Part shown: piece by piece, positions 1 through 12,100 of the stretch
Layout: each line of letters opens with the position of its first letter
How positions within the stretch are numbered: the stretch's first letter is position 1
Assembly: GCA_036346255.1 (NCBI GenBank)
Contig: CM070618.1
Coordinates: 78,254,428-78,318,427, forward strand
DNA from: Ampelocalamus luodianensis
Taxonomy: Eukaryota > Streptophyta > Magnoliopsida > Poales > Poaceae
DNA length: 64,000 nucleotides
Reading direction: 5' to 3'
Position numbers and translations under genes: made by a program
Notes under the pieces: generated by a model
What the model was told of the DNA's origin: nothing
Database searches by the model: none
Seen by the model: only the letters and a program-made list of their open reading frames with translations

Positions 1-958
1 GGACTCTTACTTTAATCGAAAAGATTGACATGATCAAAAATTCTTGTCGTAAATTGCAAACTCAATTATGAATTCTTCCAAAGCGTGATTCTCCCTTTGC
101 ATGAGCATGTTTCCACTACTCGAGACCGAGCTCCACAATTCTCAGAATCACAATCCTTGGTTCGAAGAAACTAGTGGCCAGCAGGCTGCTTAGGTCTCGA
201 TTATTAGCTACACCCTATATATAAAGAGACAACATTCCTCCGTACATGTGCAAGCACAATAAGGGAAAAAATGGAACAAGTACATTTAGGCTTTACACAG
301 TACCGAAACAAATCAAGATCATGATTCCTTCTGCTCTACCAAGTTTTACAAAACTCACGACGGATTCTTGTTTCAGTAATTTGGGTATATCTCGTTCGAT
401 CGAGCTATGATGAGCTAGCTGCGTTTTTCTTTTGCAACTTCAAGACTCATGATGATACGTATGCACATATTATGATTATCTTTTTGGACTTCCATGACAT
501 AACGGAGCGCGGTTGACCTTAGACAAAGTTACAGTAGTCGAGTAGCCGACACAATTGTGAAGCTAGCTATATTATTATTCCTCAACTGGTTAATGACTAG
601 AGTTTGAATCCAGTTCTGCAAAATTCCTGCGTACGTAATTTACTTGTTTCGCAATTTTTCGTACCAAATAATGATTATAGTTTGTGTCCCACGCAGCTTC
701 CTACAATTTTTCAACTTACCCTTCATCAGTGGCCAAGAACGCATCTCATTGCTCACTGATCATTACCTCCTCAATCAGATGGTTATTAAAATTGGACAAT
801 ATGTACAGCGGCTTAATGAAGGTTGTTTCCGTCTCTCTCTCCCTAACACTTTTCAGAATTCTATAATTAAGCCTTTTGAATTTTTTTAGCACGGTGTCTC
901 TAGTCTCACATGTTAGTGTATAGCATGCATGGTGCCTCTAGTCTCACCTGCTCGATGC
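1..958. other. AT-rich intergenic DNA, nothing recognised
   Basis: No reading frame with a recognisable domain, no RNA gene and no clear repeat boundary is visible here. The short open frames near 644-889 have no family features. Probably old intergenic or decayed repeat DNA. Confidence 0.5.
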
Positions 959-974
959 ATCCGTACAAAGAGTT

Positions 975-1264
975 TTTTTTAGAGGTCTGGGATTTTCCGT
1001 CCAGATAGCCTTAAAGAAGAAGAGCACCATCACTCGTGAGGCGATCAACGGAAGCCAGCACTCACACCGTGGCGGGCTGAAAGCCTAAAACTCCCCTCTG
1101 CCAACTGAGCCCCGGTTCAGTCCTCAAACTAACCCCCTACACCCCACACACACCCACACACCCAAACCGCACCGGGTGAGACACCCGTCGAGTCTAGGAC
1201 TCGAACCCCAGGTGGGCTGCTTGGCAACTCCAAGCCTTAGCCAAGTGAGCTAGCTCACCTCCTT
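975..1264 (-). mobile_element. tRNA-derived SINE with 16-bp target-site duplication
   Basis: Read on the minus strand, the element begins with a tRNA-like head. It has an A box TAGCTCACTTGG (about 1,238-1,250) and a B box GGTTCGAGTCC (1,197-1,207), the internal RNA polymerase III promoter of tRNA genes. It ends in a run of eight A residues at 975-982. The direct repeats ATCCGTACAAAGAGTT at 959-974 and 1,265-1,280 are identical over 16 bp and mark the insertion exactly. The length of about 290 bp and this layout fit the grass SINE families related to Au/ZmSINE. The exact family is not assigned. The identical TSDs suggest a fairly young insertion. Confidence 0.88.
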
Positions 1265-1280
1265 ATCCGTACAAAGAGTT

Positions 1281-2549
1281 AATCTGAGAGCTTGGATCGG
1301 CCAGCCGGCCGAGATGTATAGCAGGCTACGTACGTATTGTATGTAAGCCGACCGTATGCGTGCATGGTTTCAACGATTGAAATTTTACAGTATATTCTAC
1401 TAGTAGTATATAGTGGTAGTATAAATTAAATCTGGTCATTGATTTTATCTGGGTATAATAGATTTTGCTTTATATTTATAATTTTTTCATGAGAGTATTA
1501 TAGACTTTTCTAACTACGGTTGAAAATATTACTCTAGTGTCATGCTATCTACGTAGACAATTACAATTCTACCCCACAAGATTCTCCAACTCATACTGCT
1601 AGATGTAAATCCTAGATAACCTAAATCATTCGATGAAAAAAAATGGACGATCCATACTGAAACGAGTGTGCTGTAAATGAGCTCTCGAAAGATGCATGCA
1701 ACCAATCCCTTCTCCTATCCACTGACCCGCGTACGCGTGTCTCCACGTCTATCTCAGGCGGCCATACATATATAGGTCGCTGGACCGAGCAGAACGCGGC
1801 GCGCGCGCTGAACTGAGCTCATCAGTCGTCGACGCGCACAAGCAAACGAAACGACCGACACGGCTACGTTTTCCCCCTCCCTCTCTCGATCAGGCTTCAC
1901 ACGTAAGAAGAACGACCCGGCTTCACACGTAGTGTGCGCACCCTATACACACAAGCGGACAAAGCTTCTCGAGAGATCCCTAAATTACCCCTCTGGTCTC
2001 GATCTATTCGCACAGATCGAGATCGAAGAGTGCATATTAACTTCTAGTTAGGCTAGCTCGGTACTTTTGATGGTCAGTCTATCTGTTTCTTGCTTCATAA
2101 CGGCAATGGCAAATAGTATATACTACTACGTGGATACTTGTATGTATGAACTGATCAGTAGAATTAAGTGGAACATGGGTTGGGTCACACATTAACGATA
2201 ATTGCGGTCGCGTTGAGCGTACGGCACGCCGGTTCCATGTTGATCTGTACAGTACATGGTCAAGCGGTGGTCTGGCCTGGCTAATGTTCAAGTCGATCAG
2301 CAACTGCGACTGACTCAACGTTCACGATCGAGCAGAGACGGCAGTGTGTTACGGTGAAGCAAACAACGATCGATTCATTCGTATACGTACATGCAGAACA
2401 AGGCACATATACTGCTGCATACCTCGCATCGACTGCACACACACACACACTCTTGCTTCTTTTCATTCTTTCTGTTTTTCTTTGCGTTTCTTTTCCTTCT
2501 CAGTGGACTCTTCTTTCTTTCTTACTCGTTTTTTAACTTCTCTCTCGAT
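1281..2549. other. Intergenic DNA with TATA-like leader region
   Basis: No coding region is supported. A CATATATAGG sequence near 1,767 is followed by a GC-rich, then pyrimidine-rich leader (about 1,790-1,990), which could be a promoter and untranslated leader, but no reading frame follows. A short (CA)n run lies at 2,435-2,450 and a pyrimidine-rich tract follows to about 2,545. It might be the promoter remnant of a gene cut off by the foldback element to its right. Confidence 0.35.
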
Positions 2550-2559
2550 GGACACGGAC

Positions 2560-4109
2560 GAGTTTTTGGGTAAAATGGTACCTTTAACGCTTAAATAGTA
2601 AAAATAACATCATTTTCGTGTCAAATACAAAAATAATACTTTATTCGTGTCCCAGAGGACCGAAGCCACCGTTTGGGTAACACGTCGGTGAGTCCGACCT
2701 CCAAAGGCATGGTCTTGCTTCGGCTGGCGTTTGAAATATATCAAATAGTGTTTTGATACTATTTAAAACACTGTGTAATATTATTTAACACTTTAAAAAA
2801 TTCAACTGGGAGCATTTTTTACTTGTTTTTTTTACCTCGCAGTCGCAGCTAAATGTATTATCACATGTACCACAAAAAAATTTAAAATTTTTCACATGAA
2901 ATCACGACACAACATAGCACACGCAGCTTCAAACTTAGGTGTCAACTGTTGCCACCCTTCGGTGCCCTCAGTGATTCAGTGAGTTGATGGACGATGCATG
3001 TGAAACACTATTTGATGAAGGGGCGGTGGCGGGCAGTAGTACACTGCCACTGGCCGCGGCGGCGGGGGGTGCATGTGCACCATGCTTGGTGCGGGAGCGC
3101 GGGCGCCCCTTCCTATGCTTGGTGTTGGATTTTGTATATTATTTGTTAATTTGAAAATCAAGCATAAGGTATAGAAAATCAGACATGCTTAGTGTTGGAT
3201 TTGGTATATTCTTTGTTAATTTATCGGTTTAATGTGGATGGCATCTTTTAATGTTGTACTATACCACATGCTTCATAAGCGTGTCTATAAACTAACCGAG
3301 GGAAATGCTTAGCATATAAATCATATAATACCGTAATCATACCCTTTAACTCGTGTGTGAATGTGCGAGAGCGAGACTACGACAGCAACACGAGCAAGTA
3401 GGCGACAACCTAACCCTAGCACCAAGGGCACTATGCCACCACTGTCCATCGACTCATCGAGCCACCGAAGCAGCGGAAGAGATGCCCGCACTCCCGCACC
3501 AAGCATGGGTGCACATGCACCCCGCCGTCGCGGCCGGTGACGGTGTACTACTGTCTGCCGCCATGACCGGTAACGGTGTACTACTGTCTTCCGCCGCGAC
3601 CGATGACAGTGTACTACTGTTTGCTGCCGCCGCCTCGTCAAATAGTATTTCACATGCTCGTCCATCGACTCACCGAGCCACCAAGGCCAGTGAAGGGTGG
3701 CGATGGCGACAGTTGGCACCCAAGTTTGAAGTTGAGTGTGCTATGCTGCGTCATGATTTCAGTGAAAAAATTTGTGGAAGTTTTTTTTTTGGTACATGTT
3801 ATAATATACTGCGAGCGCGAGGTAAAAAAATAAGAAGAAAAAAATCAAAGAAAAAAGTGCACTCGATTAAAAATTTTAAAGTGTTAAATAGTATTCAAAT
3901 AGTGTCAAAAACACTATTTGACAAATTTCAAATGCCGGTGAAGCAAGACCATGCCCCTGCGGGCCAGACTCGCCGACATATCGCCCGTAAGACGGCTCTG
4001 GTCCTCTGAGGCACGGATAAAGGATTATTTTTTGTATTTGACATAAAAAGGACTTACTTTTACTCTTCATACCGTCAACAATGCCATTTTAGTAAAAAAA
4101 AAAAAACTC
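2560..4109. mobile_element. Foldback Mutator-like element (MULE) with very long inverted arms
   Basis: The two ends are inverted copies of each other over roughly 350-600 bp. The left end starts GAGTTTTTGGGTAAAATGG, and the right end, reverse-complemented, starts GAG plus a T-run and ACTAAAATGG. Both arms share landmarks such as CATGGTCTTGCTTC, TCAAATAGTGTTT and the phrase around CAGAGGACC. The 10-bp direct repeat GGACACGGAC at 2,550-2,559 and 4,110-4,119 is the target-site duplication. A 9-11 bp TSD with long terminal inverted repeats is the signature of Mutator-like elements. No transposase is present, so it is non-autonomous. The 218-residue open frame across the right arm (3,353-4,009) is repeat sequence, not a gene. 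Confidence 0.85.
3534..3632 (+). repeat. Three tandem 33-bp units in right arm of the foldback element
   Basis: Units start at 3,534, 3,567 and 3,600. Each contains the core GTGTACTACTGT followed by a CCGCC-type tail. The opposite arm, near 3,020-3,060, has only one recognisable copy, so the array grew in one arm after the inverted repeat formed. The unit length is a multiple of three, which explains why an open frame runs through it. Confidence 0.8.
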
Positions 4110-4119
4110 GGACACGGAC

Positions 4120-4799
4120 AGCCGCACAGGTAACTGGCTAAAGCACGTTGCCTAAGGCGCATTTTGACGTGAAGTGATGGTGAACCGGCACGCTTTCGAT
4201 CGGTAGTATTTCAGTAATTTCTGCACGACTCGTCAGTTTATCTTGTTTAAAAATCAACGGAGAGAATCTCCTCACATCAGCAAGTTAACTGACGCCCCAG
4301 CGAACCTGGCGATATCTTCTTCTCCAGCTAGCTAAGCCAGTGTACGTACGTAGGGTGCACCCACAGATCGATCAATCCTTGACCAATACACAGCATCGAT
4401 CAGGCTGCCACATGGAAGGTTGGGTAAAAGGTTGGAACTCCGATGTCACAAAACGTACCATGGTTCAAAAGTCAAAACAACTTCGCCCGATGAACAGAGT
4501 AAGAGTACGCGCGTTCTGCGTTCAGACGGCTGAAAAAACAGAGAGAGAGAGAGAGAGAGAGAACAGGGCGTGCAGAGATGCACGCGTCCATCCAGCTGCG
4601 TCATTGAGCAACTAACATCCTTGCGACCAAAACAATCAATCCATGTAACGTTCGAACAAACGGCACATTTCATCATGCGTACCACCGATCAAAGCAACAT
4701 GCCCGACGTGGATGGACGCCTTGCTTTATCCATACGTAGGGGATGATCAGATCAACCCCGCGCGCGCGCGCACTGAGATCTAGCATGGCAAAAGAAAGA
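4120..4799. other. Intergenic DNA with GA and CG microsatellites
   Basis: No gene is recognised. A (GA)11 run sits at 4,541-4,562 and a CG alternation at about 4,759-4,771. The sequence between the foldback MULE and the first gypsy LTR shows no protein domain. Confidence 0.5.
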
Positions 4800-5491
4800 A
4801 GAATGTGATTTGACAAGGATTAAATAATTATCGATTAATGAAGCTATTTGTCTATAATATTCGTTATAGATAATGATATTCTAAATACGACCGGTTCAGG
4901 TTACAACCACCCCCTTTGTCGTAAGGACTATTATGACCAGATCAAAACACGACTATCTATTGGTCGATAAGTCTCACAGACAAACATATGAGTTATATCT
5001 TATCGACTAGGGATCATGTACATCATGCTCGACTATGCATGGTAGTTAATACAACATGTGCACGTATATGTCTCTAACATAACTACACACACCTCTCTCT
5101 ATCTCTGGTAATAACCGTCGGGCGAACGTGCAAGGAGAACATCTCACTGACAATAATCGTCATCAACGTATGGATTCTAACAACCGTCAAGGCATCTCCT
5201 AGTGCACAGCAACTGCTACCCTTTCAATGCTTTATAAGGGGCGGTGCCAGCAGACAAGAAGAGAAGGAGAAGAGACCGACATACAAACAGAAGCCATTGA
5301 CAATATTTTTTTTAGTTTCGGTGGCTTGTTATGCTTTGCAACCTCATTCAATACAAAACACACATGAATATGGTAGTTATTCTCTCCGGGGAAGATATGA
5401 ACCCGTCTAAAAAAAACTATCTCTTCCTGCGTGATCTCAAGAGTCGTATCCCCAGCATTTAACTCACAAATTCGATAGTAATTAATCGACA
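4800..5491 (+). mobile_element. LTR of Ty3/gypsy element A (left end approximate)
   Basis: This stretch sits directly before a primer-binding-type sequence TGGTGCCGTCTGTGGGGA (5,494-5,511) and ends in ACA, as plant LTRs usually do. A TATA-like TTTATAAGGGG lies at about 5,231 with a purine-rich transcript leader behind it. Its last 50 bases match the last bases of the minus-strand LTR at 16,175-16,672: both contain TCCCCAGCATT, an AATTCGATA/AAATCGATA block and then GTTGG. The two are therefore diverged members of one family. The 5' boundary is not defined, because no target-site duplication was found. Confidence 0.65.
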
Positions 5492-5499
5492 GTTGGTGC

Positions 5500-6524
5500 C
5501 GTCTGTGGGGATTACAGTGATCTTCGTTTGTTTTAGTCAGATGCCTCCATGGCAAACGGGTGGAGTGAGATGAATTAGTTTGATCTCGCAGATTATCCAA
5601 GACTCAGCATGGATGCCTGCTACGCCTTCGAGCCAAGCATCTACTCGTCTTATGACAATGCCTACTCCAGGATCCGTCACCAGGCCCAGGAGACCATATC
5701 ATGGACACACTGTAGGAGGGCGTGTTATCTCCAACGCTCTCACCAGCACCACTACACCCAGATGGGGAGTTAGAATCCTTACATGGCAAAGGTCCAAGCA
5801 ACCACAACCAGTGGCGCTCAGCGACAAGCTCTGAATGCGCTGAGGCCCCCGGCTCCGAGTGCGCAAGCCCGTCCGAGGATAGCCAACTACCTTTGGGAAG
5901 TCCTAAAACATAAGATTCCAAGGCTCGGTCACAATCTGCTAACCAACATTGTGCGATTACCACTACCCGGGGCACGGTCGAACATTTTGCAGTTGCAAGT
6001 CATATCACACACCCGGAGAATACACCTTCGACCGCAGACGATTATAACCCAAAATTCTCCTTATTGGCAGGGATTACTCCGAGTCGCGGGCATTGCCTTT
6101 TAACTACACGTAAAGTCAGGAGGGCTCAACCACCAGCACCGACAACAACATCCATGAGATCTGTACCCTCCTTACATATCCTAATCGCTCTCCACGTGAC
6201 AGGACTAAGGATGTTGCTCGTCATACACATACTTCCGATGCTCGTACTAATGGCAAGAGCCCTTGCTACAATGAGGGAAATCTCAACATTCATGAGCATC
6301 ACCGACATCCTCGAGGTGTTCGCACTCCATTGAGAGATGCCCCGACAATCTCGGATATAGATGATCCCGAGACTACTAGGAGAAGAAGGATTGCAGCCCA
6401 GGATAGGTTGCCTAGTCGAGTCCAGTATCAGTCAAAACTGCTCATGAACTACAAAGGTACCACGATCTCATACAAAATCCAAGTCGAGAGCTTAGAGAAA
6501 CACCAGGCTATGATGTCTTTGTAG
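5500..6524 (+). pseudogene. Degenerate gag region of gypsy element A
   Basis: The sequence directly follows the LTR and primer-binding site. It contains, at about 6,325-6,450, a reading frame with the motif PLRDAPTISDIDDPE followed by RRRRIAAQDRLP. The same motif, slightly changed (PLRHAPASSDVDDHE), occurs on the minus strand near 15,300-15,400 in element B, which shows that the two gags are homologous. The frame is broken by several stops and shifts between 5,580 and 6,524, so no intact Gag can be made. Gag normally forms the particle that packages element RNA. Confidence 0.65.
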
Positions 6525-6540
6525 GTTTAAAACTGATGAA

Positions 6541-6822
6541 AGAACCTTAGCCGGTGCACTCGACTGTATAAAAGCCGAGGCGCAAAAGCTAAAGGATGAA
6601 AAACAAGACCTGTCGAAGAACCTTCAGGAAGCAAATTATGCAGCTTGCGAGCTACAGAATGAAATAAATAGTAAGTATTTCACTTAACATTGTTCATTTC
6701 GATAAATTTATTTTCTTGCTTCAACTCCTTTTCTTTTTTTAGAAAAAGAGGTCGATATAAGTAAGCTTCAAACCGATGTCGATTCGAAGATCTTGGTGAT
6801 CAACGAGCATAAACTTTATTGA
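6541..6822 (+). pseudogene. Coiled-coil gene fragment with a spliceosomal intron
   Basis: A lysine/glutamate-rich coiled-coil frame runs from about 6,568 (reading ALDCIKAEAQKLKDEKQDLS) to 6,669. It is interrupted by a sequence that looks like a plant intron: donor GTAAGTATTT at about 6,670 and a pyrimidine-rich tract ending TTTTTTTAG at about 6,741. The frame resumes in the matching phase with KEVDISKLQTDVDSK and ends at a stop at 6,820-6,822. Retroelement genes seldom hold introns, so this looks like host or transposon-gene DNA carried in or joined to element A. Grass proteins annotated as putative gypsy-type transposon or plant mobile domain have similar coiled-coil tails, but I cannot assign it. 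Confidence 0.55.
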
Positions 6823-6839
6823 GAATATAGGAGGTTACA

Positions 6840-8500
6840 CATAGAACTTGTGTAGCTGATCAATATTTCATGAATTAGAAAGAACTATGTCATCTTCCAT
6901 TGCTAGTCGTACCGAACCTAGCCGCGTGACTTCAACCACTGTGTAAGGATATTTCCACTTAGGGGAAAGTTTGTTCTGATTAGACTGGTATTGAATCTTT
7001 TTCAATACCAAATCACCTACAACAAGGCTACGAGGTTGGACTTTGCAATCGTAGTATTTGTGTAGGGCTTGTTGGTAGACCCCCGAACGGATTAAGGCTT
7101 AATTCCTCTTTTCATCGAGTAGATCGATGTCATCAGCTCGAAGTTGTTCTTGGTCAGAGTCATTATAATTTTTGACCCTTGTCGATAGAATCTTTTGTTC
7201 AGGTGGAAGCATGGCTTCAGGACCAAAAACTAAGAAAAATAGTGTTTTACCTTAGCCCGATTAGCGGTCGTGCGAATTGCCCATAATGCCGAGGGTAATT
7301 CTTTTATCCAAGCCCTGAAAACTTTATAAGCTGGTCAAAAACTCGAGTTTTAATTCCCTGTATAATTTGGCCATTTGCTCTTTCGACTGCCCCATTACTG
7401 TGTGGATGGGCGACACAGGAATAACGTAGCTTGGTACCCAATTCTTCACAAAATTCTTAAAATTTTGCACTAAAAATTATGTACCATTATCTTAATAATT
7501 CGACTTGGAATACCAAATCGAGTGATCGTATTTTTTATCATAAATTTTTGGGCTGCTTCCGTTGTTATCCTAGTCACAGGTTCGGCTTCAATCTATTTCG
7601 TGAATGTATCAGCTGTCACAAAAAAGGAACTCGAAACCCCTAGTGCTTTTGGAAATGGTCCTAGGATATTGAGACCCCAGGTTGCAAAAGGCCAAGAAAG
7701 AGGTATGATTTATAATGCTTGAGCCGGCTTGTGTATTTGCATGCTATGAAACTGGCATTGTACACATTGATTAACAAGCTCTTTAGCATCACAGACGACT
7801 GTTGGCCAGTAGAAACCTTATCGAAAGGATTTTCCAACTAGCATTCTATAAGGAGCATGTGTTCCACAGATACCTCCGTCTATTTCTTGAAGGAAATTTA
7901 ATCCTTCTTTCTGCGATTTGCATCGCATGAGAACCCCTTAAATACCTCATTTGTAGAGGACTCCTTCGACTGAAGTATACATTTTGGCCTTATGGAATAG
8001 ACGATCAGCCTCAAGATCGTCATTGGGTACTGTGCCCTTCTGAAGATACTCATAGATGGGACTCATCTAAGTATCCTCGTATTCTAGGGAGGTTGTCTCA
8101 ATAGGAGATGTCTTTGGTGTTTCGGCTAGGGACGACTTCTGGAGTTGTTCCAAGAAGACTCCTTGTGATACATGTGATCAGGAAGAATCCCTTCGAGCTA
8201 ACTAGTCAGCGAGAAATTATCCTTTTGACGAATATATTGTATTGAAACCAAAAAAATGATTTTCAGGCTTCCTGACTTCCTATAAGTACTAAGGCACGGT
8301 CGAATTAGAGCATTGTTACTCTTTTTCGACCAGATTCACGACCAGTTGAGAGTCTCCTCTCATCAGTAGTCATTGAATCATGAGCATTTTCGTTGCTTGT
8401 ATGCCAGCCAACGAACCTTCGTATTATACTAAATTGTTAGTAGCAGAAAAGTTTAATTGAATAGCATACTTTAAAGTTTCTATTGTTGAAGATACCAAGA
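6840..8500 (-). pseudogene. Degenerate integrase region of gypsy element B
   Basis: On the minus strand the remains of a Ty3/gypsy integrase can be read in order. There is an N-terminal zinc-binding region with GFYWPTVV and NQCVQCQFH (about 7,735-7,830), the end of the catalytic core with AHPHSNGAVERANGQII (about 7,369-7,425), and a C-terminal part with GDLVLKKIQYQ (about 6,990-7,030) that stops near NIDQLHKFYV (about 6,845). Many stops and frame changes separate these pieces. Integrase would insert the element DNA into the chromosome, but this copy is dead. It abuts the plus-strand coiled-coil fragment at about 6,825. Confidence 0.75.
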
Positions 8501-8511
8501 CCACTCCAGCC

Positions 8512-9096
8512 ACCGAGCCACTTAGCATAAGTGACCCATCAAAGTATATTGTCCACTAGTCGTGGGATTCGTACTAGGTCTCTGAACGGCTTCAGGATTT
8601 GTCCATTCGGTGACAAAATCTGCCAAAATCTGGGATTTAATGGCCGTTCGAGACACGAAATGAAGGTCGATCTCTCCAAGTTCAATTGACCACTTTTCCA
8701 TGTGCCCCACCACTTCTCTATTCTAGAGGACCTCTCATAAGGGAAGCTCAGATGACATGATTAACGTATGCGCCCGAAAATAATGTCTCAATTTCCTCAA
8801 AGACACAAGGAGGGCATATAGAAGATTTTGGATCTGAGGATAACGCTCCTTAGGCCTATGCAAAACTTTACTAACGTAGTAAAGTGACCGTTGAACATTT
8901 TCACATTCTACGACCAGCACTGCGCTCACTGCTTGTGACGTTGCAGCTACGTATATTAGGAGTGTCTCTTCTGTTTTTGGAGAAACCAAAACAGGAGCAC
9001 TCGTAAGATACCTCTTGACATCCTCGAAAACGTTGTTTCCCTCCTTTAACCACTTGAAACCCTCATGTTTCCTCAGAAGTTTAAAGAAAGAAAGTT
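8512..9096 (-). pseudogene. RNase H region of gypsy element B
   Basis: Two minus-strand frames (8,522-8,713 and 8,735-8,989) carry the RNase H domain of a Ty3/gypsy polymerase. The first has the closing motif SQILADFVTEWT, and the second has LLIYVAATSQAVSAVLV and ERYPQIQNLLYAL. Upstream (9,000-9,096) the link to reverse transcriptase is seen as LRKHEGFKWLKEG. The domain is split from the reverse transcriptase by the solo LTR inserted at 9,102-12,140. RNase H removes the RNA strand of the RNA:DNA hybrid during reverse transcription. Confidence 0.75.
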
Positions 9097-9101
9097 ATTT
9101 T

Positions 9102-12100
9102 TGTAACATCTCAAAATTTTATTTCTGTTAGAAAGAAATTTTAGTTAATTTTCTTGAATTTTCTGGATTTGAAAACAATTTTCCCTATTTATTTGAAAGC
9201 CAAAATACATTATTTTCAAATCTAAATACCAATTTTGAGTTGGAATTTTTTATATTAAGTTCAAAATAATTCAAGGAATTTATGTGAATTTTCCATAAAT
9301 TTTGAACTCTATTTGCTATTTTCTAAAAGCCTATTTGAATTCTTTCAATTTCTCCAAATCGAAAAGCATCAAAAATCATATTTTGAATCTCGGGCTGAAT
9401 TCTTTTCCTGTGGCCCATCTTCCTCTCCAGCCCATGGCCCTTTTCCTTCTTTCCCTGCGCCTGCATCGGCCCACGCGGCCGAGCCGCTCGCGCCCTCCTC
9501 CCCCTCACTCCCCTTCGCTAATAGGTGGGCCCACCCTGTCAGCTCCTTCTTCCTCCTCCAGCCACGCGAGCGCCGCTGCAATTCTTGCCATTCCCATGCA
9601 TTCAAGTGGTCGTTTCCACTTGCAATCGTGCACATTTATGCCCACGATCTTCCTCCACTCACATGCGCACTCAATCGGCTCTTTCCCCCTCCTTTTACTC
9701 GCATTTGCACAGCCACCGCACCGACTTAAAACTGCCGCACATGTTCTCGCCGCCTCAACCATCCCCTCGCTCTATAAAAGGGAGAATCCCCTTCGCAATC
9801 CTCCCCTCGTGCTCTCATTGTAGCCCTAGTTCCTCAACCCCCCTCATGATGCCGGGATCGGTGTTGGAAGCCGTCGGTGCCCGGGCCTCGCCACTTTCGA
9901 TTGTGCCGCCGTCATTCGAGACCGGACTTCATCATCTACACAGGGAGCATCGCCGTCGCACATTCTACATGGTGCTCTCCTCGCTTTCGCCGGAGAACCA
10001 CCGGAGCACCTTTGCCGCTGTCGACCTAAATGCGCTGCCACCTTTCTTCTTCGTCGCTGCCATTTCTTCACATCGCGCTGCTGCTTTGGTGCGCACCAGG
10101 TCCAGCACCACCTCCTCTTTGTTTTGCGCACATGCACACCCGTCGTCGTGGCGCGTAGCACCGGCAACCTTATGGTCCAAAGCGCCACCACCCGACGGCA
10201 TGACGTGGCCGCCACGAGGCGCCACCATGGACGAGTACACTCTCATGGGCCCGGTCCATGGACCGAGGGCCCACACGTCAATGACTATTTGGATTTTCTC
10301 GTAGAAAAATAATTCAGCTGGAAAATGGAAATTCAGCTGAAGACGTCATGCTTGCTCAATATTTAGTTTTTTTGTTACAAAAATAATTTATTAATTTTGG
10401 AAAATAAATTTAGGGTAATTTCTTTAGAATTCAAACTTCCGAGGACTCGTTCTCTTTCATACAAGCTCCGATTCCAATTATGCATATTTCTAAATTCATT
10501 TTAAATTATAATCTAGCTAACCATACTGAAATTGCAAAATTTTGAGTTCATTTCAATTTTATTTTAATTTTGACTTATTTTCTCGTATCGACTTCGACGA
10601 CTCCGGAGAGCTAGAATTCTTCGACGAGTCCGATCAACAACAATTTGAGCAAGGCAAGTTACATTTTTTATCATGTTTGATCCAATATTTTAAATTATTA
10701 CCGCATGCGTACTTATATTCAGTTTAATTTAAACTCCTATTTTAAATTTATACTTATGCCTAAATTATTTGTATGGCCAATATTGACATGGAATCAAATA
10801 TAATTATCACCCTAGAAACGGCCTAGTTGATGCAATAGTATGAACCAGGTACATTTGGAATTTTTTTGAAAAGACATGCTTAGACCAAAAATATTTTATT
10901 TGGAATTTAACCAAATATTCAACTTAGTTTAGAAATGAGTCTATGACATTGTTTCGCATGCTTAGACCAAAAATATTTTATTTGGGAATTTAACCAAATA
11001 TTCAACTTAGTTTAGAAATGAGTCTATGGCATTGTTTTGCCATAGAGATTTGCAAGTGATTGTGAAACAAAATAAATTAAAAACAAGATTTAGACTAGGC
11101 TAATTTGGTTAGATGGTGGGTGCAAGTTTATGCACGGGGTCAATTCAGCGAATGGTTGAGGCCCAGGGGTTAGTTGGAAGTTGCCCAGTTAAATAAGGAC
11201 TGGTCTGAGAGCTACTTTTTGCTAAGCTTCATCGTACAACCACAAGTCTAGAATGGGTCCGACCTGTCTAATTAAACTACAGTGTTTCATTGTGGTTGTG
11301 TTATTTTGATGTGTGGGTGTCGTGAAGACCTACTTTTACTACCTACATGGCGCAAGAGGGGGTTATCGCTTGGTGTGAAACCTTGCGGTAGCAAAACCTT
11401 AGCGGACATCACTATGTTGGGATAGTATAGGGTGAAGGCCTTGTGATAGTCGCTTAGTCGCACGCCTACAGAAGTATGTCTTAGCCGACATATTAAACAA
11501 ACTATCTCTAGTGGGTAAAGTTGTACAAACTCTGTAGAGTAGAAAACTATTTGAATAGCCGTGTCAACGGTTATGGACATGCTGAGCAAAGCCACTCAAA
11601 GTTAGATTCTGGTTTTGATTCAAAAATGATTTTAACTCAAATGTTTTTGGGTAGCTTATCCAAATGGAAAATTGGGCAGACAACTTGGTGTTAAGGGGGT
11701 TGTTGCTTCACCAATCGTGTATAGAGATTTATCCTACACACAAAATGATAATTAAAAATTGAAAATTAATTTCTAGATATAGTATAATTGCCTTAAAACT
11801 TAGTAAAGATATTCAACTAAAAATATCGTTTTATGCAAACCTAGCCATATAAGCCATCTTTTGTCAAACCTTCATGCATTATATTATGTTATTGGGTATA
11901 ACATTTGGAGTACGTTTCGTACTCGCCTTGCTTAATAAAATTATTGATTAGAGGAGGAGCACTACGTGACTGGTGAGGACTTGGATGACTAGGTTGTGCC
12001 CCAGACGATTGCCTGTGGTGTATCATGTGCCCTACTACTACCTTGATTATGCTTTTCGCTGTACTTTTCTTTAGGCCTTGTGCCCTTTTGTAATAAAACT

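Noticed and set aside
3353..4009. 218-codon frame
   Set aside because: It runs through the right arm and 33-bp repeats of the foldback MULE, and the other arm gives a similar open frame in reverse.
9302..10304. Long plus- and minus-strand frames (up to 259 codons)
   Set aside because: They lie inside the solo LTR, in its GC-rich promoter region. Composition is Ser/Pro/His-rich and no family is seen.
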